Shown: positions 1 to 8,714, counted from the first letter of the stretch. The stretch: DNA of 64,000 nt from Bradyrhizobium sp. CER78 (GCF_029846235.1 NZ_JARVWP010000003.1:186001-250000), one strand, 5' to 3'. Numbers and translations: made by a program. The notes: generated from the sequence alone by a model not told the origin.

Positions 1-646
1 CGGCGGCGTACTTCGCCTTGACCGGGATGTCCTCCCAATACGGCAGGATGTGAATGGTGATGAAATCGACCGCGTCATAGATCTCGCGATTCTTCACCCA
101 GTATTCCCAGACGTCGGCATAGGTGACCGGGAGGTTGCCTGCCGAAGCCTTCACCGCGCGGATGTTGCCGGCAAGATCGGCAGCCGTCATCTCACCGCGC
201 AGCAGCACCTCGTTGCCGACGATCAGCGAGGTCACCACGCCGGGATATTCCTTGGCGAGCCGCACCGCGATCGCGATCTGCTGCAGGTTCTTGAAACGGT
301 TGCTGCTGAGCCAGATACCCTGCATCACCTTCAACCCGACCTTGGCTGCGACGCCCGGGACCTGGTCGAGGCCGTTCTCGATCGAATAGGTGCGCACGCA
401 GTCGGTGACCTTGGCGAGATCGGCAAGGTCCTGTTCGATCTGCTCGACCGGAATCTGCGTGGTGGGGTCCAGCGGCGTCTGGGCGCCGCGGAACGGCGTG
501 TAGGACACGCATTGCAACTTTGCGGCAGGATCGATCGGCGCACGCGCGAGCGTAATCGGCGTGGCGAGCCACCACCACACAGATGCAATCACGGCGAGCG
601 AGATCAGGAGAAGCGCCAGCGGCGTACGAAGCGAAATCGGTTCCAT
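1..646 (-). CDS. ndvC: NdvC-like GH17-family beta-glucan protein (3' part cut by window edge)
   Basis: This gene was read directly from the reverse complement and runs off the left edge of the window. The first 215 residues show an N-terminal membrane anchor (residues 8-27, ending in three Trp), then a glycoside hydrolase 17-like fold. The sequence includes SYTPF near the start and VGNEVLLRGE, which carries the Asn-Glu acid/base motif, followed by an IHILPYWED segment. The same blocks occur in the N-terminal half of the gene at 1690. The family acts on beta-1,3-glucans as hydrolases or transglycosylases. NdvC is needed for cyclic beta-(1,3),(1,6)-glucan synthesis in B. japonicum; its place beside ndvD and ndvB supports this name. 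The GGAGG tract directly abuts the ATG, which is unusually close, but an in-frame stop just upstream excludes a longer start. Confidence 0.8.
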   Translation of the reverse strand, partial: MEPISLRTPLALLLISLAVIASVWWWLATPITLARAPIDPAAKLQCVSYTPFRGAQTPLDPTTQIPVEQIEQDLADLAKVTDCVRTYSIENGLDQVPGVAAKVGLKVMQGIWLSSNRFKNLQQIAIAVRLAKEYPGVVTSLIVGNEVLLRGEMTAADLAGNIRAVKASAGNLPVTYADVWEYWVKNREIYDAVDFITIHILPYWEDIPVKAKYAA

Positions 647-890
647 CCTCCGGGGGACCGTCGAATTAGCCGGTCACAGCCCGTCTGCCAAGTGTAGGAT
701 TAGGTCAATACCATGGTTGTCCTGCGACAGTTTTGCGCTGGATCGATAAAGTTGTGAGTTTGCTGGACAAAATACCAAATTCCAGTCATCTGACTCCGCC
801 AGAGTCTCCGCCGCACTGGAGACCTATTTGGACGGCATCACGCGAGCCGTTAGGATGATCCCGCGGGGGCAGGAACATATCGGGGAATGC

Positions 891-1499
891 ATGCGTCGAC
901 GGCTGCTTGAGTTGAAGAACACTGCTTTGCGCCACCTTGCCGTAACGGGCCTTGTCACAGGTCTTGCGCTCCTGACCGGGGCCGGCGGCGCTTTGGCCCA
1001 GAGCGGCACACCGAATCCGCCGGACCAGGCCAAACAGCAGCCCGGACAGGCCGACGCCAACGCCAATGCCGCGCGGGAAGCCAACCAGCGCAAGGTCGAG
1101 GAATTCGTCGAGGCCCAGCAGGCCATCAACGGCCCGGCGGGCAATCCGGAATGCGTCTGGCTCGGCCGTCGCGTGGTCCGCCTGATGTGGAACGACGACC
1201 TCGACACCGCCTTCCGCCATCTCGACCTTTATGACCGGTTCGGCTGCCCCGGCGGCCACGTCCAGGCCGCGTTCCGCTGCCTGACCCGGTTCGGCGCCCA
1301 GATCGACGACAAGGTGCGCGGCAGCCTCGACGGCCGCATCCACGCCTGCTGGATCAATCCGGGCGCCCAGCCGCAGGCCGCGGCCGCCGCCGCACCCAGC
1401 CCGGCGCCGTCGACGGCCGGCAATGCCGCGCCCGCGCCGGCCGCGTCGCCCTCGCCTGCGCCGACCCCGTCGGCATCACCGGCGCCGGCGTCGAAATAA
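891..1499 (+). CDS. ndvD: NdvD-like single-membrane-segment protein of cyclic glucan synthesis
   Basis: A 202-residue protein starts with a basic n-region and one hydrophobic segment ending in an Ala-rich ALAQ signal-peptidase-like site (about residues 10-36). A compact central region holds two Cys-bearing helical stretches (NPECVW, FGCPGG, AAFRCL, HACW). The C-terminal 45 residues are low-complexity Ala/Pro. The ATG at 891 has GGGGA just upstream; an upstream in-frame TTG at 828 and ATG at 855 are possible but lack good ribosome sites. The identity rests mainly on position: B. japonicum ndvD was described as a one-membrane-domain gene lying between ndvC and ndvB and required for cyclic beta-glucan synthesis. 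The molecular function is unknown. Confidence 0.7.
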   Translation: MRRRLLELKNTALRHLAVTGLVTGLALLTGAGGALAQSGTPNPPDQAKQQPGQADANANAAREANQRKVEEFVEAQQAINGPAGNPECVWLGRRVVRLMWNDDLDTAFRHLDLYDRFGCPGGHVQAAFRCLTRFGAQIDDKVRGSLDGRIHACWINPGAQPQAAAAAAPSPAPSTAGNAAPAPAASPSPAPTPSASPAPASK

Positions 1500-1689
1500 G
1501 CGCCTCGCCCGATCGGGTCCGGCCGCGATTTTTTTCGCGGCTGGAACGGCTTGCGCCCTTAAAACGCCATCGCGGCACACCAGTTGTTAAATCGGATGGC
1601 GGAGATATCTTTCGCTCCGCCACGTTGGTCGAACCCAGGGGACGGGTTCGCTTAGTCCTCAATCTCAGGCCCCGTATGGTTTAACCGCG

Positions 1690-4518
1690 ATGCGCGCCGT
1701 CGTCGCCGTCCTGTTGCTTGTCACCGCCGCTCACGCCGCCCTGTGGGGTCTCTTCCAGGAGAAACAGGCCGCGCCCGATTTCCGTGGCACGCTGCCGAGC
1801 CTGTCCTACGCCCCGTTCGAGTCGGGCCACACCGTTGCTGATGTTGCCGCCGACTCCGAGAAGGTGCGCACCGACCTCAGAAAGCTCTCCACGCTGACAA
1901 AGGCGGTCCGTCTCTATTCGTCGACGGAAGGCAATGAGCTGGTGCCGCCGGTCGCCGCCGAGTTCGGCATGAAGGTTACGGTTGGCGCCTGGATCGACAA
2001 GGACGCCAACCGCAACAACCGCGAGATCGAAGCCGCGATCAACCTTGCCAAGCGCAACAGCAATGTTATCGGCATCGTGGTCGGCAACGAGACCGTGTTC
2101 CGCGGCGAGCAGGTCCCGCTCGAAAACCTCGGCTCGGTTCCGGAGGTCGGGGTGCCGCCTGAGGAATCCGAACGAATCCTTCGCGAGGAAGCGCAGCGCC
2201 TGCACGATGCGGAAACGCAGCCCGAGGACAAGCGCGCCGAGGCGATCAAATGGGCGATTGCCGAAAGCAACGTGCACCGGCTGATCAAGGTGATCCAGCG
2301 CGTCAAGAAGTCGGTCAACGTTCCCGTCACGACCGGTGAAATCTGGAACATCTGGCGCGACCATCCGCAGCTCGCCAATTCGGCCGACTTCATCGCCGCG
2401 CACGTGCTGCCGTACTGGGAAAACTTCACCGACAAGCAGGCGGTGGACCAGGCGGTCGACCGCTACAATTTGTTGCGCGACTCCTTCCCCGGCAAGCGCA
2501 TCCTGATCGCCGAATTCGGCTGGCCGAGCCAGGGCTACAATCTGCGCAGCGCCGTGCCCGGTCCGTTTCAGCAGGCCACGGTGCTGCGTAACTTCGTCAC
2601 CCGCGCCGAAGCCATCGGCATGGACTACAACATCGTCGAAGCCATCGATCAGCCGTGGAAGTTCTTCGAAGGCGGCGTCGGTCCCTATTGGGGCATCCTC
2701 AATGCCGACCGCGAGGCGAAGTTCGCCTGGACCGGCCCGGTCACCGATCTGAACTACTGGAAGCTTGCCACGGTCGCGGTCCTTGTCGGCCTCTTCATGT
2801 CGCTGCCGATTCTGCGGCTGGACCAGCCGACCGTGACGCAGGCGCTGCTGCTGTCGGCTGCGGCCAACGGCGTCGGCGCCTGGGTTGCGACCGTATTCTC
2901 ATATTGGACCACGCATTATTTCGTCTGGGGCTCGGCCTTCGCGCTCAGCCTCGGCCTCGTGCTGCTGGTTCCGCTGGTCCTGATCGCGATGGCGCGGATC
3001 GAGGAGATCGCGGCGGTGGCGTTCGGCCGCGGGCCGCGCCGGCTGATCGGCAAGAGCGCGCCGCTGGCGCCCGCGACGATCGGCGAGAACGTGTCGTTCC
3101 CGAAGGTCTCGATCCACATCCCGGCCTATTTCGAGCCGGTCGAGATGCTGAAGCAGACGCTGGATGCCGTGTCGCGGCTCGACTATCCGAATTTCGAGTG
3201 CGTCTGCATCATCAACAACACGCCCGATCCCGAGTTCTGGCGGCCGATCCAGGATCACTGCCGGCTGCTCGGCGAGCGCTTCAAGTTCATCAATGCCGAG
3301 AAGGTGCAGGGCTTCAAGGCCGGCGCGCTGCGCATCGCGATGGAACGCACCGCAGCGGATGCCGAGATCATCGGCATCATCGACGCCGACTATGTCGTGC
3401 ACCCGGACTGGCTGAAGGATCTCGTGCCGGCCTTCGCCGATCCCCGCGTCGGCCTGGTGCAGGCGCCGCAGGAGCATCGCGATGGCGACCGCTCGCTGAT
3501 GCACTACATCATGAACGGCGAATATGCCGGGTTCTTCGACATCGGCATGGTCCAACGCAACGAGTTCAACGCCATCATCGTGCACGGCACGATGTGCCTG
3601 ATCCGCCGCGCCGCGATGGACAAGGTTGGCGGCTGGTCCTCTGACACGATCTGCGAGGACACCGATCTCGGCCTGTCGATCCAGCAGCAGGGCTGGCTGA
3701 CGCACTACACCAATGTGCGTTACGGCGAAGGCCTGCTGCCCGACACCTACGAGGCGTTCAAGAAGCAGCGCCACCGCTGGGCCTATGGCGGCTTCCAGAT
3801 CGTCAAGAAGCACTGGCGGCGCTTCCTGCCCGGCGCCAGCCGCCTGACGCCCGACCAGCGCCGCGAATTCTCGCTCGGCTGGCTCAACTGGCTAGGCGCC
3901 GAAAGCCTCGGCGTCGTGGTCGCGATCCTGAATTTGATCTGGGTCCCGATCGTCGCCTTCGCCGATATCGCGATCCCCGACAAGATCCTGACGCTGCCGA
4001 TCATCGCCTCCTTCGTCGTCTCGCTGGTGCATTTCGTCGCGCTCTACCGGCTGCGCGTGAACATCAAGGCCGGTCAGATGCTTGGCGCCATGATCGCGGC
4101 GATGAGCGTGCAGTGGACGGTGTCGCGCGCCGTGGCGCAGGGCCTGATCACCGAGCACCTCGCCTTCGCCCGCACCTCTAAGGGCGGCCTGTCGCGGATG
4201 TCGATCGAATTCCAGGCGTTCTGGGAAGCGGTAATCGGCGTGCTGCTGTTGATCGGCGCCATCGTGCTGGTCGTCACCAACGGCTACAAGCAGGTGCGCG
4301 AGATCTACATCTTCGCCGGCGTCCTGGTGTTGCAGAGCCTGCCATTCCTCGCGGCGGTCTCGATCGCGATCCTGGAGAATTCGCGGATCAACGAGTTCGC
4401 ATTCTGGCGCAACAGCGCGATCCGCACTGCGGAACTGATCGGGCTGCGCCCGGTCAGCCTGCCCTCGGTCGCCGCCCCGCAGCAGCCGGTCGGCTCGGAA
4501 ATCGGCCGCGACAACTGA
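1690..4518 (+). CDS. ndvB: NdvB-like cyclic beta-(1,3),(1,6)-glucan synthase: GH17 domain fused to GT2
   Basis: The 942-residue inner-membrane enzyme has an N-terminal anchor and a GH17-like transglycosylase domain (about 30-350) with candidate acid/base Glu134 in GNETVF and nucleophile Glu275 in AEFGWP. Three membrane segments follow (about 355-435), then a processive GT2 glucosyltransferase domain (475-720) with DAD at 565-567, EDTD at 656-659 and QRHRW at 693-697, and finally C-terminal membrane helices. GT2 would polymerise UDP-glucose into beta-1,3-glucan, and the GH17 part could branch or cyclise it on the periplasmic side. Such glucans serve hypo-osmotic adaptation and nodulation in Bradyrhizobium. 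The gene lies 190 nt after ndvD. All catalytic motifs are intact. Confidence 0.88.
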   Translation: MRAVVAVLLLVTAAHAALWGLFQEKQAAPDFRGTLPSLSYAPFESGHTVADVAADSEKVRTDLRKLSTLTKAVRLYSSTEGNELVPPVAAEFGMKVTVGAWIDKDANRNNREIEAAINLAKRNSNVIGIVVGNETVFRGEQVPLENLGSVPEVGVPPEESERILREEAQRLHDAETQPEDKRAEAIKWAIAESNVHRLIKVIQRVKKSVNVPVTTGEIWNIWRDHPQLANSADFIAAHVLPYWENFTDKQAVDQAVDRYNLLRDSFPGKRILIAEFGWPSQGYNLRSAVPGPFQQATVLRNFVTRAEAIGMDYNIVEAIDQPWKFFEGGVGPYWGILNADREAKFAWTGPVTDLNYWKLATVAVLVGLFMSLPILRLDQPTVTQALLLSAAANGVGAWVATVFSYWTTHYFVWGSAFALSLGLVLLVPLVLIAMARIEEIAAVAFGRGPRRLIGKSAPLAPATIGENVSFPKVSIHIPAYFEPVEMLKQTLDAVSRLDYPNFECVCIINNTPDPEFWRPIQDHCRLLGERFKFINAEKVQGFKAGALRIAMERTAADAEIIGIIDADYVVHPDWLKDLVPAFADPRVGLVQAPQEHRDGDRSLMHYIMNGEYAGFFDIGMVQRNEFNAIIVHGTMCLIRRAAMDKVGGWSSDTICEDTDLGLSIQQQGWLTHYTNVRYGEGLLPDTYEAFKKQRHRWAYGGFQIVKKHWRRFLPGASRLTPDQRREFSLGWLNWLGAESLGVVVAILNLIWVPIVAFADIAIPDKILTLPIIASFVVSLVHFVALYRLRVNIKAGQMLGAMIAAMSVQWTVSRAVAQGLITEHLAFARTSKGGLSRMSIEFQAFWEAVIGVLLLIGAIVLVVTNGYKQVREIYIFAGVLVLQSLPFLAAVSIAILENSRINEFAFWRNSAIRTAELIGLRPVSLPSVAAPQQPVGSEIGRDN

Positions 4519-4647
4519 GCTACTTCAAGAAACGGCCCTAAACACAGGCATCGGAACGGCAAATCCGCCCCAACGGTGCACAATTGACCGCCCCTCGGCT
4601 ATTGACCCGATGGGCCCCGCCCCCTACACAGCGCGGGCTGGAGCATG

Positions 4648-4677
4648 ATCCGGACGGTTTCACCGCTCGGTCCGGAT
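4648..4677. repeat. Short inverted repeat before tRNA-Lys
   Basis: ATCCGGAC at 4648-4655 is mirrored by GTCCGGAT at 4670-4677. There is no T-run, so it is not a typical terminator. The surrounding GAGCATGATCCGGA wording resembles a dispersed palindromic element seen in many Bradyrhizobium genomes. That family assignment is from memory. Confidence 0.4.
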
Positions 4678-4694
4678 GAGATGTTCAGGTGAGT

Positions 4695-4770
4695 GAGCGC
4701 GTAGCTCAGGCGGTAGAGCACGTGACTTTTAATCATGGGGTCGAGGGTTCGAGTCCCTCCGCGCTCACCA
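4695..4770 (+). tRNA. tRNA-Lys (anticodon UUU)
   Basis: The cloverleaf folds cleanly. The acceptor stem GAGCGCG at 4695-4701 pairs with CGCGCTC at 4760-4766. The D-arm is GCTC/GAGC, the anticodon stem is CGTGA/TCATG around loop CTTTTAA with anticodon TTT, and the T-arm is GAGGG/CCCTC around TTCGAGT. The 3' end is encoded ACCA. It stands alone between ndvB and a stretch of small secreted proteins. No integrase or direct repeat of its 3' end was noticed downstream. Confidence 0.97.
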
Positions 4771-4816
4771 AACAAATTCCAACAGCTTCCGCCAAGTCAT
4801 CCGGCCGCTGACCAGA

Positions 4817-5104
4817 TCAACGAACCGGCGGGTTGTAGCGATCCCAGATGACGGTTCTCGAGCCACTCTGCGTCGATCGCGAGATGGCGTCGTCGAACTT
4901 GTGATAGTGGTCGAACTGCTGCTGCTCATCGCGCAGCTGCGGCGCTTGGGCAGGCGAGTAAGGACTATTCGTACCGTTCCACTGATCAGATCCCGACACG
5001 ACACAACCCCATCCTGGTTCAGATACGGGCTGGTTAGCATCGTTGCGCTTGTAGCTCTGTATCGTCGCCGCAACAGCGCCGGCAATCCGCGCAAATATGC
5101 GCAC
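4817..5104 (-). CDS. Possible small hypothetical protein (weak)
   Basis: A GTG-started frame of 95 residues on the minus strand has an amino-acid balance (Asn, Gln, Tyr, Asp, a WDRYNPP ending) that looks more protein-like than the other frames here. It begins with a short hydrophobic stretch. No convincing ribosome site lies before the GTG, and the family is not recognised. The 427-nt interval between tRNA-Lys and 5198 shows nothing else. Confidence 0.25.
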   Translation of the reverse strand: MRIFARIAGAVAATIQSYKRNDANQPVSEPGWGCVVSGSDQWNGTNSPYSPAQAPQLRDEQQQFDHYHKFDDAISRSTQSGSRTVIWDRYNPPVR

Positions 5105-5197
5105 ACGGATTGTTTCGGTGGTTCTCCGTGCGTGAACGGTGCGCCGACCTTTGATTTCCGTGCCGATCCTGCAAAATGCGGCGCAAGGAGCCAGCAC

Positions 5198-5653
5198 ATG
5201 AAACTTGCCAGGGCGGTCGCAGCTTGGCTCGCGCCTTGCGTACTTGCCGCAACGGCCAATGCACAAAGCTGCCTCACGGGCCCGATCAAAACGAAGGACG
5301 GCACTTTGCAGACGTGGACTGTCGTCAATCGCTGCGGCGCGCCGGTGACACTGCGCTATTCGCTGACAGGTCCCCTGGGCAAGGAGCCAAAGAGCGCAAT
5401 CGTCTCCGCCTGCAGCAGGCAGCGGATTGTGCAGACCTTCGCGACAGATCAGGTCGATTTTCTGGACACGGCCTATGGTCCCGGCTGGGAGAAGACTTGC
5501 CCGTCATTGGACGATGAGGTGCGTCCCAGGAAACGACCGGAAAAATCAACCAACGAAGCCGATCAGATCCCGTTTCCATCCATCAGCCCGCCGCCCTTGG
5601 CCGGTCCCAAGCCGATAGGTCCTGCGGGAGGGAAACCGATTCCCACCAAATGA
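5198..5653 (+). CDS. Small secreted hypothetical protein
   Basis: A 151-residue protein begins with a Sec signal peptide (residues 1-22, ending ATANAQ). The mature domain has several Cys (SCLTG, NRCGA, SACSRQ, KTCPS) that could form disulfides in the periplasm. The last 50 residues are rich in Pro, Gly and Lys. The start at 5198 is fixed by AAGGAG at 5185-5190, seven bases upstream; a longer frame from 4901 is not supported. No family is recognised. Confidence 0.8.
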   Translation: MKLARAVAAWLAPCVLAATANAQSCLTGPIKTKDGTLQTWTVVNRCGAPVTLRYSLTGPLGKEPKSAIVSACSRQRIVQTFATDQVDFLDTAYGPGWEKTCPSLDDEVRPRKRPEKSTNEADQIPFPSISPPPLAGPKPIGPAGGKPIPTK

Positions 5654-5683
5654 CGGTGTTGCGATGATCCGAAATATGCGTGC

Positions 5684-6055
5684 TTAGAATTTTCGCCCGG
5701 CGGATTCCATCTTCTTGCATTCCCCGCTGACGGTGAGGGATTTCCCTTCCGACGAAAGGGTCTTGGTCGCCTTGCCCGACTGTCGGGAAATGGAGATCGA
5801 AAGCGAAGCTGTGCGATCCTTTCCACCGATAGTGACATTTGCCGGGCCGTCGAAGGAGAAGGAATCCTCGCTTACTTTCCAACCTCCCGCTGTATCGATG
5901 TAGTATTGCAGCGTCGACGCGGCCATGTTCCAGTCATCAGTTGAAGCGGTTGGAAAATCGCACTCCAATGCTGCGACCGTCGTTTGCGCGCGACTTTCCG
6001 GAGCCAACGCTCCTAAGACCAGAAGCGATAAAAACCCATTTCGTATGACTCGCAC
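5684..6055 (-). CDS. Small secreted hypothetical protein
   Basis: This 123-residue protein has a signal peptide (residues 1-23, ending ESRAQ) and a Ser/Thr/Asp-rich mature part with two Cys (LECDF, SGECKK), suggesting a small periplasmic beta-sheet domain. It starts with GTG, supported by GAGGAG about eight bases upstream. It converges on the gene ending at 5653 with only 30 nt between the stops. No family is recognised. The 288 nt upstream of it (6056-6343) hold nothing I can identify. Confidence 0.75.
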   Translation of the reverse strand: MRVIRNGFLSLLVLGALAPESRAQTTVAALECDFPTASTDDWNMAASTLQYYIDTAGGWKVSEDSFSFDGPANVTIGGKDRTASLSISISRQSGKATKTLSSEGKSLTVSGECKKMESAGRKF

Positions 6056-6343
6056 CTATACACTCCTCAAAGCGTCCAATGGGTGACGCCGCAACGTAGC
6101 CCCTGAGCTTAGGCGAGGCGAGCGCCCACCAAAGACGGAATAGCTTCTGAGCGTGACGCCCTCCACCGTAAATCTCCGGACCGAAGCACGCAATGCCCCG
6201 CTCCCCGGCATGCCTCGGCCTCGGCGCGGCAGCGCGCGACGACCGCGCGAACCTGTCGTCAATCATTCAGGTGACCCCTGGCAAACGCCGGGTCGCGTCG
6301 CTGGGTTGTCGCGTCCCTGGATTCCTGGGCAAGGGTTCAGGCG

Positions 6344-6580
6344 TCAAGCCAGCGGCAGTTCGCCCTGCCCGCCCGTCCAGTCGATGATGTCGACCTGAAG
6401 CCCTCGCTTCAGCATCTCGGCCTCGAGACTGCCGGCGTGCCGCTTCCACTCAGGCGTGGCGCGGACGCGGAATTTTGGCTCTTCGCCATGGGCCTCGAAT
6501 TCATCGTCGGCCTTGAGCGCGCCGCGGACCGCTTCGTACATCATCTTCAGGCTGGCGTCGGTGAAGGCGCCGTAGTCCAT
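6344..6580 (-). CDS. Small cytoplasmic hypothetical protein
   Basis: The 78-residue protein has no signal or membrane segment. It is acidic and helical, with an MDYGAF start, an EEPKFRVRATPEWKRH segment and a WTGGQGELPL ending. The ATG at 6580 has AAGGGAG upstream at good distance; a longer start at 6613 would run into a hairpin. It may belong to a widespread rhizobial family of uncharacterised short proteins, but I do not recognise it. Confidence 0.7.
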   Translation of the reverse strand: MDYGAFTDASLKMMYEAVRGALKADDEFEAHGEEPKFRVRATPEWKRHAGSLEAEMLKRGLQVDIIDWTGGQGELPLA

Positions 6581-6611
6581 CGGTCGTCTCCCTTCAGCAC
6601 TTGCGAAACGC

Positions 6612-6645
6612 AAAAGGCCGCCACGGAGCTAGTTGTGGCGGCCTT
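6612..6645 (-). terminator. Intrinsic-terminator-like hairpin upstream of the 6580 start
   Basis: An 11-bp perfect stem (6614-6624 with 6635-6645) is followed on the minus strand by TTTT. It lies immediately upstream of the start codon at 6580 rather than behind a gene. It may end a short transcript coming from 6650-6760 or act as a leader hairpin. Confidence 0.55.
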
Positions 6646-6762
6646 CTGCACAGCGGCCCATCCAGACGGCCCAACATCAGCGTTGCGTGAGTCGGGTTAA
6701 TGAAACGTTGTTCGTGCGACGACGGCATTGCATCGCGGGGGCGCCAAACGATCCTGACAAAG

Positions 6763-6791
6763 AAAGGCCTCGCCGAAGCGAGGCCCCCTTT
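6763..6791 (-). terminator. Intrinsic terminator of the gene at 6818-7063
   Basis: The GC stem GGCCTCGC/GCGAGGCC is closed by a CGAA loop. On the minus strand it is followed by a T-rich tail (TTTCTTTGT), and it sits 27 nt past the stop codon. Confidence 0.75.
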
Positions 6792-6817
6792 GATGAGCGA
6801 GATGCGTCCGGCACTCG

Positions 6818-7063
6818 CTAGTCGTCGTCCCAGTCACGACCACGGATGACGACGCCACGGTCGCGGTAGTAATCGCGATGATGGTACCAGCCGTGGTGCC
6901 AGCCGCGATCGTACCCCCGGTATACGCGCGGGCCGTCATCTCGATAGCCGTAATAGCCGGGGCTGCTGCCGATATAGACGCCCACGCCCTGCGCGCTGGC
7001 AATGGTGGGTGCCGCTATCGAGAGCGCCGCCGCTGCGGCAAGAGCGTAAGTAAGCTTCGTCAT
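6818..7063 (-). CDS. Small exported Tyr/Arg/Asp-rich protein
   Basis: The 81-residue protein has a clean Sec signal peptide (1-25, ending ASAQ). The short mature chain is dominated by Tyr, Arg, His, Trp and Asp (GYYGYRDDGPRVYRGYDRG, YHHRDYYRDRG) and ends in DWDDD. Such repeats are common in small periplasmic or envelope proteins of Bradyrhizobium; no function is known. AAGGAGG lies eight bases before the ATG at 7063, which rules out the longer frame from 7159. Its own terminator lies at 6763-6791. Confidence 0.82.
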   Translation of the reverse strand: MTKLTYALAAAAALSIAAPTIASAQGVGVYIGSSPGYYGYRDDGPRVYRGYDRGWHHGWYHHRDYYRDRGVVIRGRDWDDD

Positions 7064-7446
7064 GACATCCTCCTTTCCAGTACCCGGTGCTAACGGCTGA
7101 CGTCCGCGCATGTTGCAGGAACACGTTCGGAACTTTCGTGAACGCCTGTTCAACATCATGGCGAGTTCGATGTGCGGGCCGATTACCAGATAGCGACCGG
7201 TAGAACCTTCCGTGGTCGCGTGTTTCCCACTTCAATCGCAACCGCGCTACCAGCCGGGAACCGAGACTGGTTCCATCCAGTTCGCCGTTTTCAGATTTGA
7301 CGGTCGGGACCGCGACGTGACGCGGCCCCTTTCATTTGGCCGCGTGTCGAGCGCGAGAGTTCTTCTCTTTAAGGCGCTGAGGTTATGTGAGATGTCGCTA
7401 ACCGGACATGCCTTGAATCTACGTCAGCCGCAGGGGCGGTCGCGGC
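7064..7446. other. Non-coding interval with nothing recognised
   Basis: These 383 nt separate two minus-strand genes. I see no convincing frame, tRNA or terminator. The promoter of the 7063 gene must lie in its left part, but no clear -35/-10 pair stands out. Confidence 0.4.
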
Positions 7447-7641
7447 TCACAGCCGGAGGCATCGAAACAATTGGGCGAGCGCCGTGTTGGCGGATTGCGC
7501 GCGCCGTTCGAGCATTTCGGCCGCGGTGGCGTAGTTGCGGGCCAGGATCTGGAGCGCATGTCGAGCATCCGGCAGCGTCGACTGCTTGGCCATCTCCAGG
7601 CACTGGTGCTCGAAGTATCGAAGCTCCTCAAGTTCGGTCAT
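7447..7641 (-). CDS. Small helical hypothetical protein
   Basis: A 64-residue helical protein with no signal peptide. It contains an EELRYFEHQCLEMAKQ segment, then ARHALQILARNYATAAEMLERRA, giving an amphipathic two- or three-helix bundle. The start is uncertain: ATG at 7641 has only a weak GGACGA upstream, while ATG 7668 and GTG 7680 are alternatives without better sites. I recall similar short proteins as common hypotheticals in Bradyrhizobium. The role is unknown. Confidence 0.65.
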   Translation of the reverse strand: MTELEELRYFEHQCLEMAKQSTLPDARHALQILARNYATAAEMLERRAQSANTALAQLFRCLRL

Positions 7642-7957
7642 TGCGTTTCGTCCGATTCCGTTCAGCATTTTCGAACTCACTGCGCCAACGGCCTAGTGAA
7701 AGTTTGGCAAGATTGTTGCGAACGCCGGACTATCTGGTCGGAGTGTTGCTGGACGCATGATTTGATAATCACCGCTCCGTGACCAGCGCGGGCACGGGCC
7801 GAGCGCGGCCCCGCGCGCCGGGCTGATCGACAAGCGCACCCGATCGCTTCAGTATGTGTGAGTCTTGGGTCGAACGCAGCAACTCTCGACCGGAGTGCAA
7901 GGGGCATCTTCGCGAGGATGGCGGTGGCGCGGCGCTGAGTTGGCTCTGTTGAACCAG

Positions 7958-8176
7958 ATGAAGAAACGCGATTGGGTCTTCGTGGCGGCCTGCATGGCAG
8001 GCGCGCTGCTGTTCGGTATCTGGAGCGTCCAGATGGGCTTCGCGTTTCATCGCTCTCGGCAAGTCCCGACCGATCTGTCGAGCTCGCACCGGCGCAGCCA
8101 GGGCACCTCTTCCGCGCACAGCCCTGCCCGGCTCGATGCCGACGACGGCGATCAAGCGGACCACCAGTCCCGATAG
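7958..8176 (+). CDS. Small single-pass membrane protein
   Basis: The 72-residue frame starts MKKRDW and has one membrane segment (about 6-26), then a polar, Ser/Arg/Asp-rich tail. The N-in/C-out orientation would follow the positive-inside rule. There is no strong ribosome site at the chosen ATG. The frame extends upstream to 7865, but that part reads like random sequence. Coding status is moderate only. Confidence 0.45.
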   Translation: MKKRDWVFVAACMAGALLFGIWSVQMGFAFHRSRQVPTDLSSSHRRSQGTSSAHSPARLDADDGDQADHQSR

Positions 8177-8209
8177 GCCGCGCAATCGCGTTTCTCATCG
8201 CCATGCCGC

Positions 8210-8680
8210 CTAAGCCCAAGCCAGGCCTGCGACGACGGCGCCGTCATCGTCATCATTCCCGGCACGCGTGAGCCGCCTGCGGCGCGCGCTGTCCGTTGCG
8301 CGACGATGGCGCGTGTCAAGCCTGCGCAGCGCCATCGTCACGCGCCCCGCGGTGTCGCGAACGAACGCGATGGCCTGCCTGACGATGGCCATCACGGTCG
8401 CAACGCGCGTGAACAAGCCGATCAGGAAGATCATCGAGAAGACGTCGATATAGGCCAGCGCATCGCCGACCAGCATCAATTCGGGAGGAAGCGGAATCCG
8501 GTGCAGATAGGCGACGATCAGGATGACGACCGGGATCAGCGCAATCAGCTTGCGCATTGTCAGCCGGTCCAGCAAGGCGGCAAGCTCGACGACCAGGACC
8601 TGCCAGAGCCAGTCGCCAAGCGCGGCCGGCTTGTCGATGGTCCAGGTCTGCCACAACCGCTGCCACAACCCCTTCCACAT
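8210..8680 (-). CDS. Small integral membrane protein
   Basis: A 156-residue protein has an amphipathic N-terminus rich in Trp (WKGLWQRLWQTW), two hydrophobic segments (about 43-60 and 72-95), and a strongly basic then acidic tail (RRRR, NDDDDG). The topology suggests an inner-membrane protein with cytoplasmic C-terminal tail. It lies 34 nt before the 54-residue gene at 8715 and may share its transcript. No family is recognised. Confidence 0.7.
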   Translation of the reverse strand: MWKGLWQRLWQTWTIDKPAALGDWLWQVLVVELAALLDRLTMRKLIALIPVVILIVAYLHRIPLPPELMLVGDALAYIDVFSMIFLIGLFTRVATVMAIVRQAIAFVRDTAGRVTMALRRLDTRHRRATDSARRRRLTRAGNDDDDGAVVAGLAWA

Positions 8681-8714
8681 CACGGCATCCGCCTTGTCCC
8701 CGCGGCAATAGCGG

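Noticed and set aside
50..697. 215-residue plus-strand frame at the left edge
   Set aside because: It is the antisense of a clear GH17-family protein on the minus strand; the plus translation is Arg/Asp-rich with no motif.
1500..1570. CCGCGA-T6-TCGCGG hairpin after ndvD
   Set aside because: The T-run is in the loop, not after the stem, so it is not an intrinsic terminator; it may be chance or a leader feature of ndvB.
4695..5200. tRNA-Lys as an integration site for a mobile element
   Set aside because: No integrase, no repeated tRNA 3' end and no change in gene character was noticed downstream.
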